Assembly (NCBI GenBank): GCA_044238935.1
Contig: JBIICI010000016.1
Span: 1 to 43,089 of the forward strand
DNA length: 43,089 nt
DNA from: JBIICI01 sp044238935
GTDB taxonomy: Bacteria; Pseudomonadota; Alphaproteobacteria; Micavibrionales; Micavibrionaceae
Direction: 5' to 3'
Each line of letters opens with the position of its first letter. Within the stretch, counting starts at the first letter, position 1. Under the pieces are notes generated by a model. It saw only the letters and a list, made by a program, of their open reading frames with translations, ran no database searches and had not been told where the DNA came from. The position numbers and the translations under genes are program-made. Of this stretch, positions 1 to 7,677 are shown one piece after another.

Positions 1-1024
1 AATCATACCGCAAATCATCACCTGTGGCTTTGCCGTGGAAGATGCGGTAGGATATGAAGGTATAGCCAATCAAGACAGGTAACACAATCAACGCGCCCAC
101 CAGCATAATAATCAACGATTCAGGGGCGGATGCAGATTGTACGATGGTTAATTGATTGGGGACGATATAAGGGTAGAAACTATATGCCAATCCGCCAAAA
201 CATAGCATAAATATGCCAATTGTACTGGCAAAAGGTATCCAGCATTTGCAGTCATTATCAGCCTGTGATAATTGAGGTAAGCCGCGTAATGCACGTTCCA
301 GAAATACAATCAGCACACCTGTAAGGGCAGGAATTGGTAAGAGATAAAAGATTTCAGGAAATGAAAACCATTTATCAAAAATCCGTGGACTGACCAAAGG
401 GGTGGCAGCGGAAATCAGCGCAATAGAGGCAATCGTACCATACAGCGCATAACGCGCCCACTGAATTGATTTTTGCTGGAGTTCAGTCTCTGTCTTCATA
501 ATCAACCATGTTGCGCCAATCAAACAATATCCTGCCGCCACACATAAAGCCACCAAGGCACAAAATAAATGCCCGACCAAAGACGGATCAAAGCCCAGAA
601 TATAAGATCCCAACATATATCCTTGTGCCAATGCCATGGTCGTTGAGCCTATAAAAAAACATAGATTCCATTTTTCCTTATGATCCACATGCGCCTTAAC
701 CCGAAAGTCAAAGGCAACGCCTCGCATAATCAAGCCCACCAACATCACCGCCACGGGTAAATAGAGATGCGTTAGAATCACGCCGTGTGCAATGGGAAAA
801 GCGACCAATAATAAGCCAACCCCCAGCACCAACCATGTTTCATTCGCATCCCAAAAGGGGCCAATGGAGGCGATCATGTGATCTTTTTCATCGTCACTGG
901 CAATCTTAGTGAGCATCCCAACCCCCAGATCATAGCCGTCCAGAACGGCATAGATCAACATTGATAATCCCATTAAAAATGCGAAGATAAGGGGCAACCA
1001 AGCTCCATTTGCAAAGATTTCCAT
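1..1024 (-). CDS. cydB: Cytochrome bd-type ubiquinol oxidase subunit II (partial)
   Basis: This is the second subunit of the quinol oxidase that reduces oxygen to water in the inner membrane. The ATG at 1022-1024 overlaps the cydA stop (TAATG), and an AGGAGG-like ribosome site lies in the last codons of cydA, so the two are translationally coupled. The visible 341 codons begin MEIFANGAWLPL and contain the family signature LDGYDLGVGML near residue 28 and GPFWDANETWLV near residue 58. The rest is a series of hydrophobic helices. The last visible codons read SYRIFHGKATGDDLRYD, typical of the C-terminal tail after the final helix, so only a few residues are probably missing beyond base 1. The length fits the shorter CioB-like class better than the E. 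coli CydB of about 380 residues. Confidence 0.95.
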   Translation of the reverse strand, partial: MEIFANGAWLPLIFAFLMGLSMLIYAVLDGYDLGVGMLTKIASDDEKDHMIASIGPFWDANETWLVLGVGLLLVAFPIAHGVILTHLYLPVAVMLVGLIMRGVAFDFRVKAHVDHKEKWNLCFFIGSTTMALAQGYMLGSYILGFDPSLVGHLFCALVALCVAAGYCLIGATWLIMKTETELQQKSIQWARYALYGTIASIALISAATPLVSPRIFDKWFSFPEIFYLLPIPALTGVLIVFLERALRGLPQLSQADNDCKCWIPFASTIGIFMLCFGGLAYSFYPYIVPNQLTIVQSASAPESLIIMLVGALIVLPVLIGYTFISYRIFHGKATGDDLRYD

Positions 1025-2352
1025 TAGGCAATTCCTCCTTTAACAATATAATCTGGGTTAATCGCTTTGCGCGCCATATAGAAAATGGTGGACATAAACG
1101 CAATCATCAGCACCACATACACAATTAAATACATGCTTAAGCTCATGCCAATCATGGGTGCAGGGACATTTGATGCGGCATCAGCGGTTTTCAAAACTCC
1201 TGTGACCAACCATGGTTGACGACCGACTTCGGTGACATACCAACCTGATACAGTGGCTAACCAGCCTGAAAAAGTCATGACAATCAAGGCAAGGCTTAAG
1301 GGTTTTGTCATGCCTTTTAATCGTAGCCAAATAGCCCCCCCCCAAGAGATCAGCAGCATCAGGATGCCTGTGCCGACCATTAATCGGAATGCCCAAAATA
1401 CGGGCGCAACAGGGGGATGATTGCCAAAAAATTCGTTCAATCCTTTGACCTCACCGTTCACATTATGGGTTAGAATTAAGCTGGCTAATTTGGGGATTTC
1501 GATGGCAAAATCATTACGCATTGTTTCTGCGTTGGGCATACCGAATAAAACCAAAGGTGCGCCAGATTTTGTTTCCCACAATCCTTCCATCGCGGCTACT
1601 TTTTGCGGTTGGTGGTGTAATGTATTGATTCCATGAAAATCACCTACAATAATCTGTACAGGGATTAAAAAGGCGGCTAAATAAAGCCCCGTTTTCAAAG
1701 CGGACATGACTGCGGGGGCGCGATCATTTTTCAACCAACGATAGGCAGAAATTCCTGTCACTAAGAATGCGGCCGTGATGCCTGAGGCTATCAACATATG
1801 CACCAACCGATAGGGCAGGGATGGGTTAAAGACAATCTGTAGCCAATCTGTGGCATGCGCTTGCCCGTTAATCATTGTAAAACCCACAGGCGTTTGCATC
1901 CAGCTATCCAGCACCAAAATCCAAAAGGCTGACAAAGTCGTTCCTGCCGCCACAAGGAAGGTGGCTAAATTATGCACCCAAGGTTTCACGCGACGAAAAC
2001 CAAAGAGCATGATGCCCAAAAACGTCGCTTCAAGGAAGAAAGCTGTTAAAACCTCATACGCCAATAAGGGCCCCGCGATATTGCCCACAGTTTCCATGAA
2101 TCCCGGCCAATTTGTCCCGAATTGAAATGACATCGTCACGCCACTAACAATCCCCATTGCAAAACAGAGTGCAAAAATTTTTGTGAAAAAGAAATAAGAG
2201 TCCATCCATTTTGTGTCTTTTGTGGCTTGGAATCGCATTTTAAAGAAAAATAAAATCCACCCCAACGCAATCGTGATGCTGGGGAATAAAATATGAAAGG
2301 TAATATTAGCGGCAAATTGTATACGCGCCAAAATGGTGGGATCGATATCCAT
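1024..2352 (-). CDS. cydA: Cytochrome bd-type ubiquinol oxidase subunit I, short Q-loop
   Basis: Heme-bearing subunit of the bd oxidase, 442 residues. It keeps the N-terminal helix with the heme ligand H20 (FHILFPS), H185 in YRLVHMLIASG, the acidic pair E100/E108 of the proton channel, the start of the Q-loop (QKVAAMEGLWET) and the conserved GWYVTEVGRQPW segment. It is about 80 residues shorter than E. coli CydA, consistent with the short Q-loop, CioA-like form that is often cyanide-insensitive; that property is inference. It lies 14 bases after the regulator gene, with AGGAG about 10 bases before the ATG, and overlaps cydB, so the three genes look like one operon. Confidence 0.96.
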   Translation of the reverse strand: MDIDPTILARIQFAANITFHILFPSITIALGWILFFFKMRFQATKDTKWMDSYFFFTKIFALCFAMGIVSGVTMSFQFGTNWPGFMETVGNIAGPLLAYEVLTAFFLEATFLGIMLFGFRRVKPWVHNLATFLVAAGTTLSAFWILVLDSWMQTPVGFTMINGQAHATDWLQIVFNPSLPYRLVHMLIASGITAAFLVTGISAYRWLKNDRAPAVMSALKTGLYLAAFLIPVQIIVGDFHGINTLHHQPQKVAAMEGLWETKSGAPLVLFGMPNAETMRNDFAIEIPKLASLILTHNVNGEVKGLNEFFGNHPPVAPVFWAFRLMVGTGILMLLISWGGAIWLRLKGMTKPLSLALIVMTFSGWLATVSGWYVTEVGRQPWLVTGVLKTADAASNVPAPMIGMSLSMYLIVYVVLMIAFMSTIFYMARKAINPDYIVKGGIA

Positions 2353-2366
2353 TGTTTGATGACTCC

Positions 2367-2951
2367 TTACTCAATAGATTTTTTTGGTTTTTTTGACTCT
2401 TTGCCGCCATTGATGACAAATAATTTATCTTTCATCTCATACAGCTTATAAACTTTTGATCCTAATTTCAGCAGGTTAACCAAACGCTCCGTTTCCATTT
2501 TTTGCATTTCATTGTGCCAATCGGTTAACATTTCAATCAGATCATGCATTTCCTGCATTTTGGCTTGGGCAAATTTTTGTTCCTCATCAGATGGATTTTT
2601 TAACAATAAATCGCGTAACAAGGTGAGGGTAGGATCAATTTCACGCTTGCGCCGCTGCTCCACAAGGGTGCGGACAATTTCCCAAATATCCTCAGGCACG
2701 GTATAATAATCGCGCCGATCATTGGGAAGATGCTTCATACGAATCAGATTCCAAGCATCCAGCTCCTTTAATCCCATACTAATATTTGACCGACTAAATC
2801 CCAATAAATCACATAAATCATCGGCATTTAAGGGACGCTGTGATATATACAAAACCGCATAAATCTGCCCCACCGTCCGGTTGATCCCCCAACGTGAGCC
2901 CATCTCCCCGAAATGTAGTACAAAATTTTGAATAATGGGGGGTAAGTTCAC
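2367..2951 (-). CDS. GbsR/MarR-family winged-helix transcriptional regulator
   Basis: A 194-residue DNA-binding protein, first gene of the cyd operon. Residues about 20-85 form a winged helix (NRTVGQIYAVLYIS, then LNADDLCDLLGFSRSNISMGLKEL as helix-turn-helix, then the wing LPNDRRDYYTV). This arrangement is typical of the GbsR branch of MarR-like regulators. The C-terminal half is helical and charged, probably for dimerisation, and ends in a Lys-rich tail. The start is GTG at 2949-2951; the upstream GAAAGAAA is only a weak ribosome site. Position and the palindrome over its promoter suggest it controls itself and cydAB. What signal it senses cannot be read from the sequence. Confidence 0.88.
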   Translation of the reverse strand: MNLPPIIQNFVLHFGEMGSRWGINRTVGQIYAVLYISQRPLNADDLCDLLGFSRSNISMGLKELDAWNLIRMKHLPNDRRDYYTVPEDIWEIVRTLVEQRRKREIDPTLTLLRDLLLKNPSDEEQKFAQAKMQEMHDLIEMLTDWHNEMQKMETERLVNLLKLGSKVYKLYEMKDKLFVINGGKESKKPKKSIE

Positions 2952-2966
2952 AATATTATTTCTTTC

Positions 2967-2992
2967 GTAATTTCAGGAATTTCTGAAATTAC
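2967..2992. promoter_or_regulatory. 26-bp palindrome, probable operator of the cyd-operon regulator
   Basis: Perfect 10-bp arms GTAATTTCAG and CTGAAATTAC flank the 6-base centre GAATTT, which is itself palindromic apart from its outer pair. It begins 16 bases upstream of the regulator's GTG and its outer edge overlaps the likely -10 box of that promoter (TATTGT, 2991-2996). A dimeric winged-helix protein bound here would block transcription of the whole operon, so autoregulation is the simplest reading (inference). Confidence 0.65.
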
Positions 2993-3019
2993 AATAACAT
3001 CATGAATAACAGGAATCAA
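2991..3019 (-). promoter_or_regulatory. Likely sigma70-type promoter of the regulator-cydAB operon
   Basis: On the minus strand a TTGATT -35 box (3014-3019) and a TATTGT -10 box (2991-2996) are separated by 17 bases. The palindrome at 2967-2992 starts within the -10 box. The spacing is ideal and each box has two mismatches from consensus. Confidence 0.5.
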
Positions 3020-3067
3020 TATATTTTTGTGATTGCATCAAATTCCAAAATCTTATAAATAAAACCC

Positions 3068-3607
3068 ATGCCCCCAAAAATCATAAAAGCCACTGCTGAT
3101 TATATTGATGCCCTAACACAGCTGCATATTGATGGATTAAAGCAATCCTATGCGCATATTGCGACCCAAGATTATTTCGATACGCTGACGCATGAATCCT
3201 ATGCGAAAAAATGGCAAAAATGGATTGATGATCCGGAGAGTTTGACGGCGCTGGCGTTAAATGAGCATGATGTGCCTGTGGGATTGATGGTTTATGGGCG
3301 GCTGCGAACGCCGCCGCCTGGATCATCATCCATTCGTCCGCTTTATGGGCGCGAAATTTATGGGTTGTATGTTAATGCTGAGCATCAACAACAAGGCATT
3401 GGACGGGCGCTTTTATCCCATGCAGCATCCCATTTTATCACGGAAAAACAAAAATCCATGTGCCTGTGGGTGATGGAGAAAAACCGCGCCGCCTGTGGGT
3501 TTTATGACGCGATGGGTGCAAAACGCTGTGGTAAGAAAATGACGGATGTGGGGAGTGTTTCTGCCAAGGAAGTTTGTTATGGTTGGCTGGATATTCGAGG
3601 GCTTTGA
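3068..3607 (+). CDS. GNAT-family N-acetyltransferase
   Basis: A 179-residue single-domain acetyl-CoA-dependent acetyltransferase. The acetyl-CoA binding motif A is visible at about residues 97-118 (IYGLYVNAEHQQQGIGRALL, with the Q-x-x-G-I-G loop). It is followed by the beta5-alpha4 region LWVMEKNRAACGFYDAMGAKRCG, typical of GNATs. The N-terminus (IIKATADYIDALTQLHIDGLKQSYAHI) is the usual first strand and helix. The substrate cannot be inferred. It is divergent from the regulator-cydAB operon and separated by 76 bases from the Doc module. No clear ribosome-binding site precedes the ATG. Confidence 0.88.
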   Translation: MPPKIIKATADYIDALTQLHIDGLKQSYAHIATQDYFDTLTHESYAKKWQKWIDDPESLTALALNEHDVPVGLMVYGRLRTPPPGSSSIRPLYGREIYGLYVNAEHQQQGIGRALLSHAASHFITEKQKSMCLWVMEKNRAACGFYDAMGAKRCGKKMTDVGSVSAKEVCYGWLDIRGL

Positions 3608-3683
3608 ATCTATTTCTTGATTTTTAAACTTGAAAAGAGAATATTATAAAAAGCAGTTCGCTTGGCTAAAGGATAAAATTGAT

Positions 3684-4691
3684 ATGAACAAAGATTTGAC
3701 CGTATCAACGGTTGATCGTCAAAATATACTCAATAACAAATATGCGCTGGAAAAGCTGGGAAACCATCTTTGCCTAGGTGGGTTAATTTTTCATGGGGAA
3801 GTGGTTTTTACAAAACAGCAAGTTGCTGAAATCCTAGCCGTAGATGAACGTACAATTGACCGCTATATTCAAAGTCACACGCAAGAACTGGGAAAAAATG
3901 GATATACCATTTTACAGGGGAAAAATCTAAAAGATTTCAAGATGTTGCTTTTTGATAACGACATGAGTGTCGTTATCAAAACGGTGCGATTAGGTGTGTT
4001 TTCATTTCGGGCTGTTCTGAACCTTGCGATGCTTTTAACAGAAAGTGAGCAGGCACGGCTTATTCGGTCTCGTATATTGGATATCGTTATCGATGTGATG
4101 GCAGAGCGGTCAGGGGGGCATACAAAATATATCAATCAACATGATGCAGATTATTTGCCCGCTGCCTTTCAAGGAGAAAATTACCGTAAGAAATTCACAG
4201 ATGCGCTTAATTGTTATGTAGAAAATTTTCCATACAAAAATCCATCTTTTACCGATCGTATTTATCAAAGCATTTTTCGTGAAAAAACCGATGAATATCG
4301 TAAAATATTAAACCTTCATTCTAAGGAAAATGTTCGGGATACAATGTACACAGAGATTTTGGAGCTGATTTCCAGTTATGAGAATGGATTGGCACATGCA
4401 ATTGAACAGAAATATAAAGAGCTTGATCGTAAGCTAGGCTATCAGGATCTAAAAAATGTGTTTGATGGTTTTGAAAATAATCCTATTTTTGAACCCTTAG
4501 TGCAGGCTGCGCGCATAAAAATGTCTAGTCGTGACATGGTATTCCGAGATGCGCTCCATCACAAGCTGCAAGCCTATATCCAAAGCGTTCCTGAGGGAGA
4601 TTTTGATCGTTTCTTAGGTGAGAAAAGCAAGGCATTAGAAGAGCGCATCAAAGAAACAAGAGATGTTTTCAAACGCCTTAAGGATCGCTGA
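3684..4691 (+). CDS. HTH DNA-binding partner of a Doc-family toxin (RhuM-like logic)
   Basis: A 335-residue protein directly upstream of a Doc toxin; the genes overlap by one base (TGATG). I chose ATG 3684 because AAAGGA lies about 10 bases upstream; a TTG at 3630 would add 18 residues without a good ribosome site. Residues about 42-63 form a helix-turn-helix (FTKQQVAEILAVDERTIDRYI). The following segment (residues about 94-140, LGVFSFRAVLNLAMLLTESEQARLIRSRILDIVIDVM) resembles the fold logic of RhuM/Rha-type phage and virulence DNA-binding proteins. The C-terminal half is charged and helical and ends with FLGEKSKALEERIKETRDVFKRLKDR. It is far larger than the usual Phd antitoxin of about 75 residues. 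A role as antitoxin and repressor is inferred from position only. Confidence 0.7.
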   Translation: MNKDLTVSTVDRQNILNNKYALEKLGNHLCLGGLIFHGEVVFTKQQVAEILAVDERTIDRYIQSHTQELGKNGYTILQGKNLKDFKMLLFDNDMSVVIKTVRLGVFSFRAVLNLAMLLTESEQARLIRSRILDIVIDVMAERSGGHTKYINQHDADYLPAAFQGENYRKKFTDALNCYVENFPYKNPSFTDRIYQSIFREKTDEYRKILNLHSKENVRDTMYTEILELISSYENGLAHAIEQKYKELDRKLGYQDLKNVFDGFENNPIFEPLVQAARIKMSSRDMVFRDALHHKLQAYIQSVPEGDFDRFLGEKSKALEERIKETRDVFKRLKDR

Positions 4692-5134
4692 TGGATATAA
4701 AAATTTTCTATTTTGACATCGCCCATGCTCTGTGCGTGCATGCGACCGTAATCTGCGAAAGTGGCGGGCTGAAAGGTGTTAAAAACCCCGAATATCTTGA
4801 GAGTGTTTTAGGTCATATTCAAAATGATATCTATTACCCCAAATTTCTGGATAAAATCACGCATCTTGTCTTTTCTGTCATTAAACTTCATGCTTTTAAT
4901 GATGGCAACAAAAGAACAGGCATCGCTCTTGGTGCGTATTTTCTTGAGTTGAATGGGTATGATTTTTCCGTAACGCATTTTATTCGGGAAATGGAAAATA
5001 TCGCCGTTTGGGTTGCAAAAAATACGATTGATAGGGATCTTTTAAAAGATTTAATTGAATATATGATTATTGGTGAAAACTACCCCGAAGAATTAAAGTT
5101 AAGATTTGTTAGAGCCATTATGGCTTCGGAATAA
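4691..5134 (+). CDS. doc: Doc (death-on-curing) family toxin, Fic fold
   Basis: A 147-residue Fic-fold protein. The active-site motif at residues 67-75 is HAFNDGNKR, which matches the Doc consensus HxFx[D/N][A/G]NKR; the Lys at the position where AMPylating Fic proteins carry Gly is the Doc hallmark. P1 Doc uses this site to phosphorylate EF-Tu and stop translation. Upstream, SGGLKGVKNPEYLESVLG matches the usual Doc N-terminal segment. All catalytic residues are present, so the toxin looks intact. It is translationally coupled to the HTH partner, and its stop is only two bases before the rsmE ATG, so read-through transcription into rsmE is likely. No small Phd-like antitoxin gene is present on either side. 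Confidence 0.88.
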   Translation: MDIKIFYFDIAHALCVHATVICESGGLKGVKNPEYLESVLGHIQNDIYYPKFLDKITHLVFSVIKLHAFNDGNKRTGIALGAYFLELNGYDFSVTHFIREMENIAVWVAKNTIDRDLLKDLIEYMIIGENYPEELKLRFVRAIMASE

Positions 5135-5136
5135 AT

Positions 5137-5835
5137 ATGACCCATCACACCGCCCCACGTCTTTATTATCCTTTGAATTTGACCGAAATCATGGTTTTGC
5201 CGGAGGATCAGAGCCATTATTTAACCAGCGTCATGCGCCTGCAAAGAAATGATGCGGTGCGGTTGTTTAATGCGCAGCAGGGAGAGTTTTTATATCATAT
5301 TGAAACGCCGCATAAAAAATCCACCTCTATTCGACAAATGCAGCAATTGCGTGTGCCTGAAATTGATTCCATTAAACGCCTCTATTTCGCACCATTGAAG
5401 AAAGAGCGTACCGAATGGTTGGTCGAAAAAGCCACGGAATTGGGGGTAAGCGATTTAATTCCTGTTATTACCGACCACACCGATGCGCTGGATATTAAGA
5501 CGTTGAAAATAGAGCGGCTGCAAGGGCATATCATTAAAGCCGTGGAGCAATGCGAGCGCCTATCTTGCCCCACATTACATGCGCCGATCAAATTATATGA
5601 TCTGTATAAAGCAACCGATCCGATCTATACCGCCATTGAGCGCGTGGATTTATCCCCTGCCACGCATGCCTCGCAATCGCCTATCAATATCTTAATTGGT
5701 GCACCGGGTGGATGGAGCGCGGCGGAGAAGGAAAAATTATTGGCATTGGATCATATCATCCCTGTGTCATTAGGTACGCGCATTTTACGCGCCGAAACGG
5801 CGGCGATTGTAATGCTTAGTCAAATTGGGTTTTGA
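5137..5835 (+). CDS. rsmE: 16S rRNA (uracil(1498)-N3)-methyltransferase
   Basis: A SPOUT-class enzyme of 232 residues that methylates U1498 in the decoding region of 16S rRNA using S-adenosylmethionine. The N-terminal PUA-like domain (RLYYPLNL, then DQSHYLTSVMRLQRNDAVRLFN) and the linker KKERTEWLVEKATELGV are typical. The C-terminal trefoil-knot signature SLGTRILRAETAAI is intact. The other SAM-binding loop, normally IGPEGG, reads IGAPGGWS around residue 188, so the conserved Glu is missing. The ATG follows the doc stop by two bases; expression may depend on the toxin module's promoter unless an internal promoter exists. Confidence 0.93.
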   Translation: MTHHTAPRLYYPLNLTEIMVLPEDQSHYLTSVMRLQRNDAVRLFNAQQGEFLYHIETPHKKSTSIRQMQQLRVPEIDSIKRLYFAPLKKERTEWLVEKATELGVSDLIPVITDHTDALDIKTLKIERLQGHIIKAVEQCERLSCPTLHAPIKLYDLYKATDPIYTAIERVDLSPATHASQSPINILIGAPGGWSAAEKEKLLALDHIIPVSLGTRILRAETAAIVMLSQIGF

Positions 5836-5922
5836 AATTTTAAGATTATAGAAATGCAAAAAATACGATAAAATTCTCAATTCTTAATTGCGTTTCTTTT
5901 ATTTCTGTTATAGAAATATTTT

Positions 5923-7095
5923 ATGTTTGATGTCTTTGATCGATTTCGTTTTCAATCTTCTGTTCCCTTGGATCCTGCGTTGAGTGAGGAGGAAAGGTTG
6001 AACTGGTTGCGCTTGATTCGTTGTGGGAATATTGGATGTATCAGCTTTTATAAATTATTACAGCGGCATGGTTCAGCGGCAAAGGCGCTCGACTGGTTGG
6101 AAACACGGGCGCAAAAATCCAGCAATATTGTGATCTGTTCGGAAAAAGAGGCGCTGGATGAATATAAGCGCCTTCAAAAAATGGGGGCGCAGCTTTTAAC
6201 CCCGATGGATGCCGCCTATCCTTTACCCTTAAGCGCGACAGAGGATGCACCGCCTGTGTTAACGGTGATGGGTGACTTATCCCTTTTATCCCGTCCGATT
6301 ATGGGGGTTGTAGGCTCACGCAGTGCATCTGTCAATGGGCGACGGTTTGCATGGCAATTGGCGCAAGATTTAGGACAAGCTGGATGGGTAAGCGTATCAG
6401 GTCTGGCGCGTGGGATTGATACCGCCGTGCATCAAGGATCATTAAAAACAGGCACAATTGCCGTGATTGCAGGGGGGATTGATACGGTTTATCCGCCTGA
6501 AAATGCTGATCTTCAAAATATATTACGAAAAGACGGATTGGTAATCAGTGAGAATCCTTTTGGCCAACAGCCCTTTGCACGGGCTTTTCCTAAGCGTAAC
6601 CGCATTGTAGCAGGCATGTCTGCGGGGTTGGTGGTGGTTGAGGCGTCAATGAAATCAGGGTCACTGATCACTGCTCGAATGGCAGCGGAATATGGGCGCG
6701 ATGTGTTTGCTGTTCCGGGGCATCCGATGGATCCCAAGGCACAAGGCACCAATCAGTTGATCAAAGATGGCGCGATCATGTTGCGTGATGTATCGGATAT
6801 TTTGGAAAGTATGAAAAATAACATGATCTATCCTGAATCCTCAATATCAAAGGATCCCCCTGTGTTGTGCGATTCATCTGAGTTTGCGCTTGAATATATA
6901 TATGATCATGACCCTCAACACAGCATAGAAATTATTTTATCCCACCTGAATCATACACCATTGGATTTAGATGATTTGGTGCGCGACACAAATATACCCC
7001 CTCATTTCTTACAGGATAGCTTAATTGAGCTGGAGCTAGAGGGAAAAATACAACGTCATCATGGTGGTGGTGTCAGTCTTTTGATCGATGTGTAG
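5923..7095 (+). CDS. dprA: DNA-processing protein DprA
   Basis: A 390-residue single-strand DNA-binding protein that loads RecA on incoming DNA during natural transformation. The Rossmann-like DprA domain spans about residues 70-295. It contains MGVVGSRSASVNGRR (about 127-141), SGLARGIDTAVHQGSL, IAVIAGGIDTVYPPEN, FPKRNRIVAGMSAGLVVVEA and GSLITARMAAEYGRDVFAVPGHP, all conserved in the family. The last 60 residues (about 330-390, HTPLDLDDLVRDTNIPPHFLQDSLIELELEGKIQRHHGGGVSLL) form the winged-helix DML1-like domain. The gene stands alone, with an 87-base gap after rsmE and two hairpins after its stop. DprA is also kept in many non-competent bacteria, so its presence does not prove competence. Confidence 0.96.
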   Translation: MFDVFDRFRFQSSVPLDPALSEEERLNWLRLIRCGNIGCISFYKLLQRHGSAAKALDWLETRAQKSSNIVICSEKEALDEYKRLQKMGAQLLTPMDAAYPLPLSATEDAPPVLTVMGDLSLLSRPIMGVVGSRSASVNGRRFAWQLAQDLGQAGWVSVSGLARGIDTAVHQGSLKTGTIAVIAGGIDTVYPPENADLQNILRKDGLVISENPFGQQPFARAFPKRNRIVAGMSAGLVVVEASMKSGSLITARMAAEYGRDVFAVPGHPMDPKAQGTNQLIKDGAIMLRDVSDILESMKNNMIYPESSISKDPPVLCDSSEFALEYIYDHDPQHSIEIILSHLNHTPLDLDDLVRDTNIPPHFLQDSLIELELEGKIQRHHGGGVSLLIDV

Positions 7096-7100
7096 GCATA

Positions 7101-7147
7101 GCCTGCGTGGCGTTTGAACGCAGGCCTAAAATGAATTATTTTAGGCC
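7101..7147 (+). terminator. Two overlapping hairpins after dprA
   Basis: Hairpin 1 pairs GCCTGCGT (7101-7108) with ACGCAGGC (7118-7125). Hairpin 2 pairs GGCCTAAAAT (7123-7132) with ATTTTAGGCC (7138-7147) around a GAATT loop. They share GGC at 7123-7125, so both cannot form completely at once. No long T-run follows; the nearest is TT in CCGCCTTAG. They probably mark the end of the dprA transcript, either as a weak terminator or as a 3'-end stabiliser. Confidence 0.5.
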
Positions 7148-7263
7148 GCCTTAGCTATATCATTCAAAAATAATTGCATCACATTAGAATTCAGTTAATC
7201 TTTTTTTGCTAATAATTAAGTCTATTGATGAACAAAAAAGCCACCTGAATAGGAGTTCCGTAA

Positions 7264-7653
7264 GTGAGTGTAGACAAAAACATGAATGTCCTAATTGTGG
7301 ACGATTACAAAACAATGTTGCGTATTATTGGTAACCTTTTAAAACAATTAGGGTTCAGTAATATTGATGAGGCCACTGACGGATCAATGGCTTTGGAACT
7401 GTGTGAGAATAAAAAATATGGCTTGATTATTTCAGATTGGAATATGGAACCCATGAGCGGGCTTGAGTTTCTTAAGCAATTACGGGCAGGGGCTGGGATC
7501 AATAAAATGGCACCCTTTATTATGGTGACGGCTGAAAGCAAGACAGAAAACGTGATTGCTGCCAAGCAGGCTGGGGTTAATAATTATATTGTGAAACCCT
7601 TTAATGCGGATACATTACGGACAAAAATCACCTCTGTTTTAGGCGAATTCTAA
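7264..7653 (+). CDS. cheY: CheY-like single-domain response regulator
   Basis: A 129-residue receiver domain. The acidic pair D13/D14 (IVDDYKTM), the phospho-acceptor D58 (ISDWNMEPMSG), T89 (MVTAES) and K111 (VKPF) are all present, and the sequence VLIVDDYKTMLRIIGNLLKQLGF closely resembles chemotaxis CheY. No output domain follows, so the phosphorylated protein should act by binding a partner, classically the flagellar switch FliM. The start is GTG 7264, with AGGAG (7251-7255) eight bases upstream. It is 24 bases from cheZ, and the pair appears to form a two-gene operon. No cheA, cheW or receptor gene is in the window. Confidence 0.93.
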   Translation: MSVDKNMNVLIVDDYKTMLRIIGNLLKQLGFSNIDEATDGSMALELCENKKYGLIISDWNMEPMSGLEFLKQLRAGAGINKMAPFIMVTAESKTENVIAAKQAGVNNYIVKPFNADTLRTKITSVLGEF

Positions 7654-7677
7654 ATAAAATTTAAGAAAGTTATTGTA

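Noticed and set aside
3028..3041. FNR/FixK-like site TGTGATTGCATCAA upstream of the cyd regulator promoter
   Set aside because: Only the right half matches TTGAT-N4-ATCAA; the left half has several mismatches.
3630..3683. TTG start of the Doc partner
   Set aside because: No ribosome site, whereas ATG 3684 has AAAGGA at proper spacing.
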